From Limnohabitans sp. Hippo3 (GTDB lineage Bacteria; Pseudomonadota; Gammaproteobacteria; Burkholderiales; Burkholderiaceae_C), in assembly GCF_003063665.1 (NCBI RefSeq), contig NZ_NESF01000015.1, positions 1 through 41,936 on the forward strand: a stretch of 41,936 nt of DNA. The letters run 5' to 3'. Numbering within the stretch: position 1 is the first letter of the stretch; every line of letters starts with the position of its first letter. The notes under the pieces were generated by a model that had not been told where the DNA came from, made no database searches, and worked only from the letters and a program-made list of their open reading frames with translations. The position numbers and the translations under genes are program-made. Shown here piece by piece: positions 34,545 to 41,797 of this stretch.

Positions 34545-34566
34545 GCCTCCTTCGGGAGGCTTTTTT
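34545..34566 (+). terminator. Strong intrinsic terminator
   Basis: GCCTCC (34545-34550) and GGAGGC (34555-34560) form a 6-bp stem capped by the stable TTCG tetraloop and followed by six T residues (34561-34566). It ends the transcript of the small membrane protein gene, 38 bases after its stop. Confidence 0.92.
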
Positions 34567-34613
34567 GTGCCGGCAGTCCGCAAAGCCCTGCGCTTGTGGA
34601 ACGCCAAGCGGCG

Positions 34614-35528
34614 TTAGATCTCTGGGCTGGCGGGGGCTTGGCGTGAGGCCAGGTAGATGCCGGGCAAGATCAGGCCCGCGCCCATGACGTGGTGCCATCC
34701 CAGAGATTCGCCCAGCACCACCCAGGCGGTCAAGCCGCCATACAGCGGCCCCAGGTACAAGCTGGCTGCCACGCGGCTGGCGCCCAGCACTTTCTGGCAA
34801 AACCCATAAGCCCAGTAAGCCCCGACGCCGGGCACCAGACCGGCACCCACTACCAGCCAGGTGGCTTGCATGCTCCACAGGGGTGTTTCGGCTTGCTGCC
34901 ATTCCCAGGCTGCAAAAGGCAAAAGCACCAACACGCCGCCCATGCAAATCGTGGCCAGCCGCGCAGTGGCACCCAAAGGCGAGGGCCATTTTTTTTGCAG
35001 CAAAGAAAAGCCTGCCCAAGCGATCATGGCGACCACAATCCAGCCGTCACCCGCCACCCATTGCACTTGGCCCAGCGCCGCCCATTGCCCCTTGACCACC
35101 ACATGGAAAACGCCCGCCATGGCCACCAGCACGCCCAAGCCTTGTCGCCAGGAAAACCGTTCGCCCAGCCACAGCACGGCACCGAGTGCGATCAGTACCG
35201 GTGATGCGGCATAAATCAGCGCGATGTTCATGGCTGTGGTGGTCTGTGCGCTCAGGTAAACCCAGGCCCCGCAAATCAGCATGCCCAAAGCGCCCAGCAC
35301 CAGGTATTGCCAAGCCACCCGCAGGCTGCTGCGGCGTTCGCGCCAGAGTTCACTGCGTGCAATGAAGCCCAGTATCACGCCCGCCAGCGCCCACCTGCCC
35401 AGCGCCAGCATGTGCGGCTCCACCACCCCGGGTGCGGTGCGGGCCACGATGTAATTGACGGACCACAGGGCCGGTGTGATCCAGAGCAGCCAAAGGGCCC
35501 GGCGTTCGCGGGATTCAGGGGAGTTCAA
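34614..35528 (-). CDS. DMT superfamily (EamA) transporter, copy 2
   Basis: A 304-residue inner-membrane protein with ten hydrophobic segments in two EamA repeats. The first is about ALWLLWITPALWSVNYIVAR onward. The second is about GDGWIVVAMIAWAGFSLLQK onward, followed by the LGASRVAASLYLGPLYGGL stretch typical of the ninth helix. The product is a likely metabolite exporter of unknown substrate. It lies downstream of the caspase-like operon on the same strand with a 41-base gap, so read-through is possible, but it is a common accessory family and need not belong to that system. Its own stop is 47 bases from the terminator of the convergent gene. Confidence 0.92.
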   Translation of the reverse strand: MNSPESRERRALWLLWITPALWSVNYIVARTAPGVVEPHMLALGRWALAGVILGFIARSELWRERRSSLRVAWQYLVLGALGMLICGAWVYLSAQTTTAMNIALIYAASPVLIALGAVLWLGERFSWRQGLGVLVAMAGVFHVVVKGQWAALGQVQWVAGDGWIVVAMIAWAGFSLLQKKWPSPLGATARLATICMGGVLVLLPFAAWEWQQAETPLWSMQATWLVVGAGLVPGVGAYWAYGFCQKVLGASRVAASLYLGPLYGGLTAWVVLGESLGWHHVMGAGLILPGIYLASRQAPASPEI

Positions 35529-35569
35529 AATGAAGTCAATTCAGAGTGTCGCTGAAGCCGTCAGTTAAA

Positions 35570-36031
35570 TCACTTGATTTCAAAATCAAGTGACTTGATG
35601 CCCTGGCGGCCTTGCAGGTCTTCAATGCTGATCAGAAGTCGGTGCGTGCCTTTGGGCAAGCTGGCCTCTTTGACGTTGATGCCTTCGGCGGTGACCTTGG
35701 CCACGTTGATCAGGCGCTGCGTGATGTCAATGCGCAGACGGCCATACAGGACTTTGAAGGTCTCTGGACGGACAACGCTGGAGGCAGCAGGCACAAACAT
35801 CAACTGAATGGCCGTTGGCGAGGCCACAGGCGCGTCCAGTTTGGGGTACACGATCTCGATTTGAGGAGCGCCTGGCACCGCAGCCGTTTTAGCGCTTAAC
35901 GGTTCAGCTGCCGCCAAAGAGGCCTGCATTTCTTGCACAGAGACCAACTCAAAAGCCTGCACATGGATGGCCGGTGCGCACAGCCCCAACGCCAGGACCG
36001 GTGTTGGCAGCCAAGAGACCCAGCGCATCAT
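35570..36031 (-). CDS. Secreted Ig-like domain protein, paralogue 1 of the caspase operon
   Basis: A 153-residue protein with a signal peptide (MMRWVSWLPTPVLALGLCAP, cleavage near VQA). The mature part of about 95 residues looks like a bacterial Ig-like beta-sandwich: IEIVYPKLDAPVASPTAIQL at its start and LPKGTHRLLISIEDLQGRQG near its end. The closing motif, with PKGTHRLLISIED and QGRQG, matches PAGTHPIRVSVRD and EGREG in the protein at 39223-39651, so the two are paralogues at opposite ends of one operon. Its ATG overlaps the stop of the OmpA-family gene (ATGA). It probably binds a partner in the periplasm; the partner is unknown. Confidence 0.8.
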   Translation of the reverse strand: MMRWVSWLPTPVLALGLCAPAIHVQAFELVSVQEMQASLAAAEPLSAKTAAVPGAPQIEIVYPKLDAPVASPTAIQLMFVPAASSVVRPETFKVLYGRLRIDITQRLINVAKVTAEGINVKEASLPKGTHRLLISIEDLQGRQGIKSLDFEIK

Positions 36032-36519
36032 GGCAACAGGCTGATCCGCACGCGGCGGTTTTCACTGGCCAATGGCTTTTCGGGGACCAGCAATTCGCTG
36101 GCACCTTTGCCTTCGGCCTGCAAGCGTTCGGCAGTCACGTTCTGACCGATCAGGTAGGCCTGCACAGCCGCGGCCCGTCGTGCTGACAGCTCCTGGTTGT
36201 ATTCGTTTTTGCCTTTGGCATCGGTGTGACCTTCAACCTTGAATTTCAGTTGGGACAGACGCTCGCTGTTCATGGCCTGGGCCAGGTTGTCGAGCAAGGG
36301 CTTGCTGCTGGCCTGTAAACGCGCGGAGTCAAAATCAAAGTTGATGGATAAATCCACATTGACTGGTTTGGGCACCAGGTTGCGCAGGCTGCGCGTGGTG
36401 GGTGGTGCAGGTGGTGTGAGCTTTTCGATCAGGTCTTCTTTGGAGGCCTGCTGCACCAACTGGGCCGATGCAGATGCCCCCATCAAAACGAATGCCAAAG
36501 TCAGGGTAAAGCGTTTCAT
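36028..36519 (-). CDS. OmpA-family peptidoglycan-binding protein
   Basis: A 163-residue exported protein with the signal peptide MKRFTLTLAFVLMGASASA and a single OmpA C-terminal domain (about residues 50-163). The domain has INFDFDSARLQASSKPLLDN, then VEGHTDAKGKNEYNQELSAR and RRAAAVQAYL, with the peptidoglycan-contacting Asp and Arg residues in place. There is no outer-membrane barrel and no lipobox cysteine, so it should be a soluble periplasmic protein held at the cell wall. It overlaps the caspase-like gene before it and the Ig-like gene after it by 4 bases each, so it could anchor the complex to peptidoglycan (inference). Confidence 0.92.
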   Translation of the reverse strand: MKRFTLTLAFVLMGASASAQLVQQASKEDLIEKLTPPAPPTTRSLRNLVPKPVNVDLSINFDFDSARLQASSKPLLDNLAQAMNSERLSQLKFKVEGHTDAKGKNEYNQELSARRAAAVQAYLIGQNVTAERLQAEGKGASELLVPEKPLASENRRVRISLLP

Positions 36520-38366
36520 AAGACTTCCTTCAGGGTCAGCAGTTTGGCACCAAAGCGTTCGGAGCCCTCACCATCTTTGTTGTGAACCAAAAAGTTGATC
36601 AGCGCAGTGCGGCCACCAATTTCATTGAGGGCAAAAGTGAACGGGTTGGTGGCCGAGGGCTCGGCCATGGTCAAGCGGTCGATTTGCCGTGGGCTTGAAG
36701 ACACCATCACCAACAGGTGGTCTGTGCCGGGGGGGCCAGCAGCCTCCAGTTGCCAGTCAGGGCGTGGCAGCCGACGTGTTTGACCGGCCTTGATCCGGTT
36801 GTCTTTGTCGAGACCATTGGGATAGAGCACATAGAAGCTCTTGCGGTCACTGCCCAGCAAGACCATATAAATGTAGCCATCGTGGCTGGATTTGATGCTG
36901 AGGTCCAAAGCGTCTTTGCCGATCTTCAGTACCGATTTGCTCAGTTTGACATCGAGCACGATGCGTGGATCGCGTTGCTGTTCGATATCGGTCAATGTGG
37001 CCAGTGATGCCAGCATCGGCTCGGGTGCTGCGGGTGCAGGTGTGGCTTGCGCCAGTGCAGGGGTGCTGGCGGCAGGTGGCGTGGCTGCTACCGCTGAGCT
37101 GGGCTCAGGGCGTTGTGCCGCAGGGGTGACTGCAGGGGTGACTGCAGGGGGTGGACTGGTTGCTGGGGCTGGGCCAGGGGTGGCCGTTGCTGTGACCGGT
37201 GGCGCGGCTGGTGTTTGAATGACCGGCACGACGGGTGTGGAAGGGGGCCGTGAAGCTGTATTGGGCGGGGCTGCAGGAGGAGGTGACGGTGACGTGACAG
37301 GTACCGCTGTGCTGACCGGTGTCGTGTTCGCGGCCATGGTGGCAGGGGGTCGTGCCGGTGCAGTCGGTGCCGGTGTTGCCGCGGTGGTCGCCGCTGGCGC
37401 AGACGTCACTGCGGGCGCCGGACTGGGCGTGGCCGCTGCCACTTGTGTTGTGGTCGGACGTTGCACAGCCACAGGAATCAGGTTTCGGTTACCCGATACC
37501 GACACATGGTGCGGCGTCAGGTCTTTCGCTCCCTTGAGCCTCAAGTCAATGAAAGATTGTGCGCATTGCTGAATCTCTGCCAGCGAGACCGCACCGGAGC
37601 CGTCCTTGTCGACGGCTTTGCCCAGCAAACAATCCCGTACACCTTGCGTCGCCAGTCCACCTTTGCCCGGTTCGTCAAAACTGACTTCATCAGGCCGGGA
37701 AGACGTGATTTGCACCACGTTTTCTTGCAGTGCCCCCAAGCGTGTCGCTTCACCCAAGAGGCTTCTGGTCTTGAGGTTCGAGGGCTGGCTGCAGGCGTCG
37801 GCAGCGCTGCTGGCCTTGAAGGTGAATTTGGGTTTGAACTCAATGCCGCCGATCGACCGTGTGGCCGCCTTGCTGGAAGTCACGCCACCCGAGTGGCAGG
37901 CATCGATCATGGTGATGACTTTGTCCGCACCAGCAGTCACTTTTTGTGTGGCCTGTGCCAGTTCTGCATTGGTGATGGCTTGACCATCGTGGGTCAGCAG
38001 GCCTTCCACGCAACCGTTGACCGCCGGGTCCCAATAACGCGTGCCGTGTCCGGAAAAGTAGATGAAGCTGCGTCCGCCATCGCGCGTGCGTTCTCCCAAT
38101 TGCCGAATTTCCTGGAGGATTTTTTCTTTGGTGGCCTCCTGGTCTCGCACCAGGCGGATCTGGTTGGCCGGAATGCCCATGGCGGCGGCAATCCGTTTGG
38201 CGCTCTCCACGTCATGGGGTACACCTTCGAGCGTGGTTGCGCCAGTGTTGGCTCCGTATTGGCTCAGACCGATGATCACTGCAGATCGCAAAGCCTGTGT
38301 CTGTGATTGTGCAGGCCATGCCGTGAACAAAGCCAGCATCAGCATGAGCGAAGTGTTTATTTTCAT
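36516..38366 (-). CDS. Secreted caspase-like protease with EF-hand loop and C-terminal DUF4384-like domain
   Basis: A 616-residue protein (from MKINTS). After a signal peptide (to about SQTQ) comes a caspase p20-type domain with the dyad His107 (YFSGHGT) and Cys157 (MIDACHSGG). Next is a 12-residue loop, DKDGSGAVSLAE, at about 253-264, which fits the calcium-binding EF-hand consensus. A Pro/Ala/Thr-rich linker of about 145 residues (305-449) follows, then a C-terminal domain with SSHDGYIYMVLLGSDRK and LYPNG, resembling DUF4384. The catalytic residues suggest an active clan CD cysteine peptidase in the periplasm or on the surface. The upstream in-frame ATG at 38397-38399 overlaps the previous stop and may be the true start, adding 11 residues; I chose 38366 because it gives the better signal peptide. 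Confidence 0.88.
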   Translation of the reverse strand: MKINTSLMLMLALFTAWPAQSQTQALRSAVIIGLSQYGANTGATTLEGVPHDVESAKRIAAAMGIPANQIRLVRDQEATKEKILQEIRQLGERTRDGGRSFIYFSGHGTRYWDPAVNGCVEGLLTHDGQAITNAELAQATQKVTAGADKVITMIDACHSGGVTSSKAATRSIGGIEFKPKFTFKASSAADACSQPSNLKTRSLLGEATRLGALQENVVQITSSRPDEVSFDEPGKGGLATQGVRDCLLGKAVDKDGSGAVSLAEIQQCAQSFIDLRLKGAKDLTPHHVSVSGNRNLIPVAVQRPTTTQVAAATPSPAPAVTSAPAATTAATPAPTAPARPPATMAANTTPVSTAVPVTSPSPPPAAPPNTASRPPSTPVVPVIQTPAAPPVTATATPGPAPATSPPPAVTPAVTPAAQRPEPSSAVAATPPAASTPALAQATPAPAAPEPMLASLATLTDIEQQRDPRIVLDVKLSKSVLKIGKDALDLSIKSSHDGYIYMVLLGSDRKSFYVLYPNGLDKDNRIKAGQTRRLPRPDWQLEAAGPPGTDHLLVMVSSSPRQIDRLTMAEPSATNPFTFALNEIGGRTALINFLVHNKDGEGSERFGAKLLTLKEVL

Positions 38367-38395
38367 GAGAGTAAACCCATTCAAGCGGGGACAGT

Positions 38396-39226
38396 TCATG
38401 AGCCCGTGAAGGCCTTGAGTCCGGAGTAGAGTGCCGCACCCGCAGAGACCAAAGGGGCGGTGGCCGTGATCAGGCTTTGAACCTGGTTGGAGATTTCCGT
38501 GATCTTGAATTGACCGGACTCATCGCGCGCCAGCAAAACCCTCAGGCTGATCTTGTTGCGCTGTTGGCGCGCCCATCGGGCCAACAGATGGTGGGTCAAG
38601 TAGCCTGTGAAAAATGACAAAGCGATGGCGGCGGTGTATTCCAGTGTTTCGCGCCAATCCCTCGCAGTCTCGGGCCACAGAGGCACCCCATCGAGGCGGG
38701 CTGTGATGGTCAGCATCAAGGTGACGGACAAGCCACCCACCAGCAAAGCGGCCAGGAGTTGTGTGAACCCACCGAAACCACTGCGACGGGCACAGGCATA
38801 GCCGGTCCATGCGGGCAGTGTGATGGTCAAGAGACGCAGAAACAAAGGCGGTGCGTCGTAGACAAAAAGCAGGACCCAGTGACAAAGTCCCATGGTGGCA
38901 ATGGTCACTACCACCATGCCCAGCAGATGGAGCCAGGACCGTTGGGGCGCGATGGTGTCAAAGTCGCTTGGTGATGGCGGTGAAGTGTCGTGCTTTTCGG
39001 CATAGCTCAGCGCGGCAGCCTGGATGTCCCGCGATTGCAACTGCGTGAGTGTCTCGGCCTGATGCTGCACCAGCGCTTTCAGTTGCGTCAGTTCATCGCT
39101 CAGTGTTTGAAGTTGGAGCGCCAGGGGTTTGAAGAGTGTGAGATCCCGCGTGCAATGGCTGCACACCGATGCCTGGACAGGCACACTGCTCCAGCAGTAA
39201 GGACAGTTGAAGGTGGAGTGGCTCAC
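38396..39226 (-). CDS. Zinc-ribbon membrane protein of the caspase operon
   Basis: A 276-residue protein with no signal peptide. An N-terminal zinc ribbon (CPYCWSSVPVQASVCSHC, two CxxC pairs at residues 8-25) is followed by a coiled-coil segment rich in Leu and Gln (about 35-70). Four hydrophobic helices then span about 97-215 (for example WLHLLGMVVVTIATMGLCHW), and a soluble tail ends in a weakly hydrophobic stretch. It is the only member of the operon with a predicted cytoplasmic domain, so it could relay a signal between the cytoplasm and the exported caspase and OmpA proteins (inference). It overlaps both neighbours by 3-4 bases. No known family was recognised beyond the zinc ribbon. Confidence 0.82.
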   Translation of the reverse strand: MSHSTFNCPYCWSSVPVQASVCSHCTRDLTLFKPLALQLQTLSDELTQLKALVQHQAETLTQLQSRDIQAAALSYAEKHDTSPPSPSDFDTIAPQRSWLHLLGMVVVTIATMGLCHWVLLFVYDAPPLFLRLLTITLPAWTGYACARRSGFGGFTQLLAALLVGGLSVTLMLTITARLDGVPLWPETARDWRETLEYTAAIALSFFTGYLTHHLLARWARQQRNKISLRVLLARDESGQFKITEISNQVQSLITATAPLVSAGAALYSGLKAFTGS

Positions 39227-39651
39227 TTGGCGCTCAAGTGGATGATGGTCTTGCCTTCACGGCCTTCGCTGTCGCGCACGGAAACGCGGATCGGGTGCGT
39301 GCCTGCGGGCACGCTGGCTTGAGGCAATTCAAGCTGATTGCCGTTCAAACCTGTTTTGAATCGAGCGGTTAGATCGACGACAGGTTGCTTTAAGTATTCA
39401 AATTTGACCGAACTCGGATCGATTTTGGCGCCGCCTCGGGGCTCAAAAACCATTTTGAATGCGAAAGATTTACCTGAGACTTCTGTCGGCGACAGCAAGT
39501 TGATACCCGGACCCCGGGTGATGGCCCGCGTGGCGGGCACTTGCATGTTGGGTGCCTGAGCCTCGGCTTCGGTGATCAACTGGGTTTGAGCCATGGCGCT
39601 CCATGGCGAAAGCACCAGGGCCATGATCGTGGTCGAGAAAAGGAAGCGCAT
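39223..39651 (-). CDS. Secreted Ig-like domain protein, paralogue 2, first gene of the caspase operon
   Basis: A 142-residue exported protein (signal peptide MRFLFSTTIMALVLSPWSAM, cleavage near AQT). The mature part has a beta-rich, Ig-like pattern: INLLSPTEVSGKSFAFKMVF, then VPAGTHPIRVSVRDSEGREG and a closing strand. It is homologous to the last gene of the operon (35570-36031) over about 95 residues. It is the promoter-proximal gene of the five-gene unit, and its stop overlaps the start of the zinc-ribbon gene. Its start faces the divergent second caspase gene across 122 bases. The family is not recognised by name. Confidence 0.8.
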   Translation of the reverse strand: MRFLFSTTIMALVLSPWSAMAQTQLITEAEAQAPNMQVPATRAITRGPGINLLSPTEVSGKSFAFKMVFEPRGGAKIDPSSVKFEYLKQPVVDLTARFKTGLNGNQLELPQASVPAGTHPIRVSVRDSEGREGKTIIHLSAK

Positions 39652-39773
39652 ATTGGGTGTTTCCTACAGTGGTGTAGACCGGGTCATCAGTGTAACAATT
39701 GGAACGGTTTCTGCGCAGACGCTTTGTGCTGAGTCTGTCAAACCATGAACGCCAAGAGATTTCAGGAACAAAC
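39652..39773. promoter_or_regulatory. Divergent promoter region of the caspase module
   Basis: This 122-base gap must drive both the five-gene minus-strand operon and the plus-strand second caspase gene. It contains CTACA-GTGG-TGTAG (39664-39677), a short inverted repeat that may be an operator. No convincing -35/-10 pair stood out. Shared control of the two halves is an inference from the arrangement. Confidence 0.5.
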
Positions 39774-41678
39774 ATGTCGACCATTTCATTTACCAAGCGG
39801 GCTACTTTGATACAGCCCAATTTGTTTTTCACTGTAGTTCAGCGTTGGCTTTTGGTTTTTGTTGGGCTTATGGCTTGTGTCATTCTTCCTGCTACGGCGC
39901 AGCCTGCCAAGGGTTCTGTTTACAGGGATTTCTTGCCCATGGGATCGGGTGCCAGTGTGGCTTTGCCAGAAGGTGTGTGGGAGGCGACTCAAGTCACCAC
40001 CATTGATTATCCCGGCAGCAACTGGGAGGTATACACACTTAAAAATCAGCAGCCCGATGCGAAAGTGCCCTTCTTGATCGTTCGACAGACAACTACAGTG
40101 GGTCGGTGGGGAAATACGAATTGCTTATCAAACGCGCCCAATCAATTCATGGTCAGCGAGCATGGCACCACCAGCAGTCAGACCTTGAATAAATGCTCCA
40201 GGATGTTTGCATTTAATTTTGATAGCTGGAGGACCTTGAGCTGGGCTGATCAAAACGCCAAAAAATGGTGGTCGGGTGCATTAGAGGGGTTGCCGGAGAA
40301 ACTGGGCAGATCGAGACCCAGTGTCTTTCAAGTTGAATTGACTGTTCAACAATTTAACGGCAAGAACCTGCGTATTGATGCATTTGTTTTGCCACCAAAA
40401 GGCATGACAGCGGTCAAATTCAGGGACGATTTCAAAACAGGTCAAGTTTTGGCAGAGCATCAAATATTGTCCGGTTGGACTTCGATTTACATCGAGTCCA
40501 TGCAGCAAAGTTATTTCAACAAAAAGCCACAACCGATCATGGCGTTGGCCTACCCGGTGAATACGGGTGAGCAGCTTGCCGCAGCGCCAGAACCACTGGT
40601 TGTTGCTGCGCCCAGAATCGAGTCTGAAACGTCGAAACCTGTTCAATCCACTGCCTTGCTGCCTGCTGTGGCATTGGCACCCGCCAATCAAGCGAGCCCA
40701 TCGGCAAGTAAACCGACCCCAGCAGCAGTTGTACCGCCTGCTTCCGTACCTGCTCCCGCTGTGGTCGTTGACAACTCCGCCCAACTCAAGTTGGAGCAGG
40801 AGCGTCGGGCCATGGATGAGGAAAAGCGCAAGATGGCGCAGCAGCTCGAAGCCATGACGCAGATGCTCGCCAAACTCCAGCAAGAAAATGCAGCAGCAGT
40901 TGCTGCGGCGAAAGCCAAGGAAGTCGCAGCGGCAACGCCTGAGCCGCCAGCCAAACCCAGTCAACCTGTGACTTATGCCAACCGCAAGGCCTTGGTGATC
41001 GGCAACGATTTGTACACCCATGTGCCCAAACTCAACAATGCGGGTGCCGACGCCGAGGCCATGGCCAAGTCATTGGAGGCGGTGGGTTACAAGGTATTCA
41101 AGCACTTGAACCTGGATGAGAAAAAATTCAAGCAGGCCATTCGGGACTTTCGTCAAAACCTGAGCGGCGGCGATGAGGTGTTGTTCTTCTACGCCGGTCA
41201 TGGCGTGCAATTGGGCAACGCCAATTATTTGTTGCCTACCGATGTGCAAGGCGATCAGGAAGACCAAGTGAAGGACGATGCCATCTTGTTGCAAAAGGTG
41301 CTGGACGACCTGGAAGAGAAAAAAACCAAATTTGCCCTGGCCGTGATCGATGCTTGCCGCGACAACCCGTTCAAGAGCAAAGGTCGCGCCATTGGTGGCC
41401 GAGGCTTGGCCCCCACTTCGGCTGCGACCGGTCAGATGATCATGTTCTCGGCGGGTTCGGGGCAGCAGGCGCTCGACCGCTTGGGTGACAACGACAAGGA
41501 AAAGAACGGCCTGTTCACCCGTATTTTTGTGAAAGAAATGGTCAAGCCCGGTCTTTCGGTGGACCGGGTCTTGCGTAACGTTCGCAATGAGGTCGTCCGT
41601 TTGGCCCGCACGGTGGGGCACGAGCAAACCCCGGCGCTGTACGACCAGGCGATTGGCGAGTTTTATTTCCGGCAGTAA
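39774..41678 (+). CDS. Exported protein with coiled coil and C-terminal caspase-like domain
   Basis: A 634-residue protein (from MSTISF; AGGA lies 8 bases before the ATG). An N-terminal hydrophobic segment (about 22-43) ends at ATAQPAKG, a likely signal-peptidase site. Residues about 45-265 are an unrecognised, mostly beta-rich domain containing GNTNCLSN and, later, NKCSR. A Pro/Ala-rich stretch and a coiled coil (about 335-385, LKLEQERRAMDEEKRKMAQQ) follow. The C-terminal caspase domain begins NRKALVIGNDLY and carries the dyad His476 (FFYAGHGVQLG) and Cys528 (AVIDACRDNPF). It matches the common bacterial caspase-family type and is probably active. It diverges from the operon holding the other caspase. 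Confidence 0.88.
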   Translation: MSTISFTKRATLIQPNLFFTVVQRWLLVFVGLMACVILPATAQPAKGSVYRDFLPMGSGASVALPEGVWEATQVTTIDYPGSNWEVYTLKNQQPDAKVPFLIVRQTTTVGRWGNTNCLSNAPNQFMVSEHGTTSSQTLNKCSRMFAFNFDSWRTLSWADQNAKKWWSGALEGLPEKLGRSRPSVFQVELTVQQFNGKNLRIDAFVLPPKGMTAVKFRDDFKTGQVLAEHQILSGWTSIYIESMQQSYFNKKPQPIMALAYPVNTGEQLAAAPEPLVVAAPRIESETSKPVQSTALLPAVALAPANQASPSASKPTPAAVVPPASVPAPAVVVDNSAQLKLEQERRAMDEEKRKMAQQLEAMTQMLAKLQQENAAAVAAAKAKEVAAATPEPPAKPSQPVTYANRKALVIGNDLYTHVPKLNNAGADAEAMAKSLEAVGYKVFKHLNLDEKKFKQAIRDFRQNLSGGDEVLFFYAGHGVQLGNANYLLPTDVQGDQEDQVKDDAILLQKVLDDLEEKKTKFALAVIDACRDNPFKSKGRAIGGRGLAPTSAATGQMIMFSAGSGQQALDRLGDNDKEKNGLFTRIFVKEMVKPGLSVDRVLRNVRNEVVRLARTVGHEQTPALYDQAIGEFYFRQ

Positions 41679-41699
41679 GTCGCCAGTGCTGCTGACATG

Positions 41700-41725
41700 A
41701 AAAAGCCCCGGCGCGCAGCCGGGGC
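41700..41725. terminator. Strong hairpin terminator after the second caspase gene
   Basis: GCCCCGGC (41705-41712) and GCCGGGGC (41718-41725) form a perfect 8-bp G+C stem with a 5-base loop, 26 bases after the caspase stop. Five A residues at 41700-41704 give a T-run on the minus strand, so it is a canonical terminator for minus-strand transcripts. On the plus strand it is followed by the T-poor GTTGTG, which should still block weakly. Confidence 0.8.
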
Positions 41726-41797
41726 GTTGTGCAGATCAGGTCTTCGCCTGATCCCTGTTCAGACAAGATGAGTCGACTTGGCCTTTGCTCACCATGG

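Noticed and set aside
36354..36519. A lipobox in the OmpA-family protein
   Set aside because: The signal peptide ends in Ala-Ser-Ala with no cysteine at the cleavage site, so it is not a lipoprotein.
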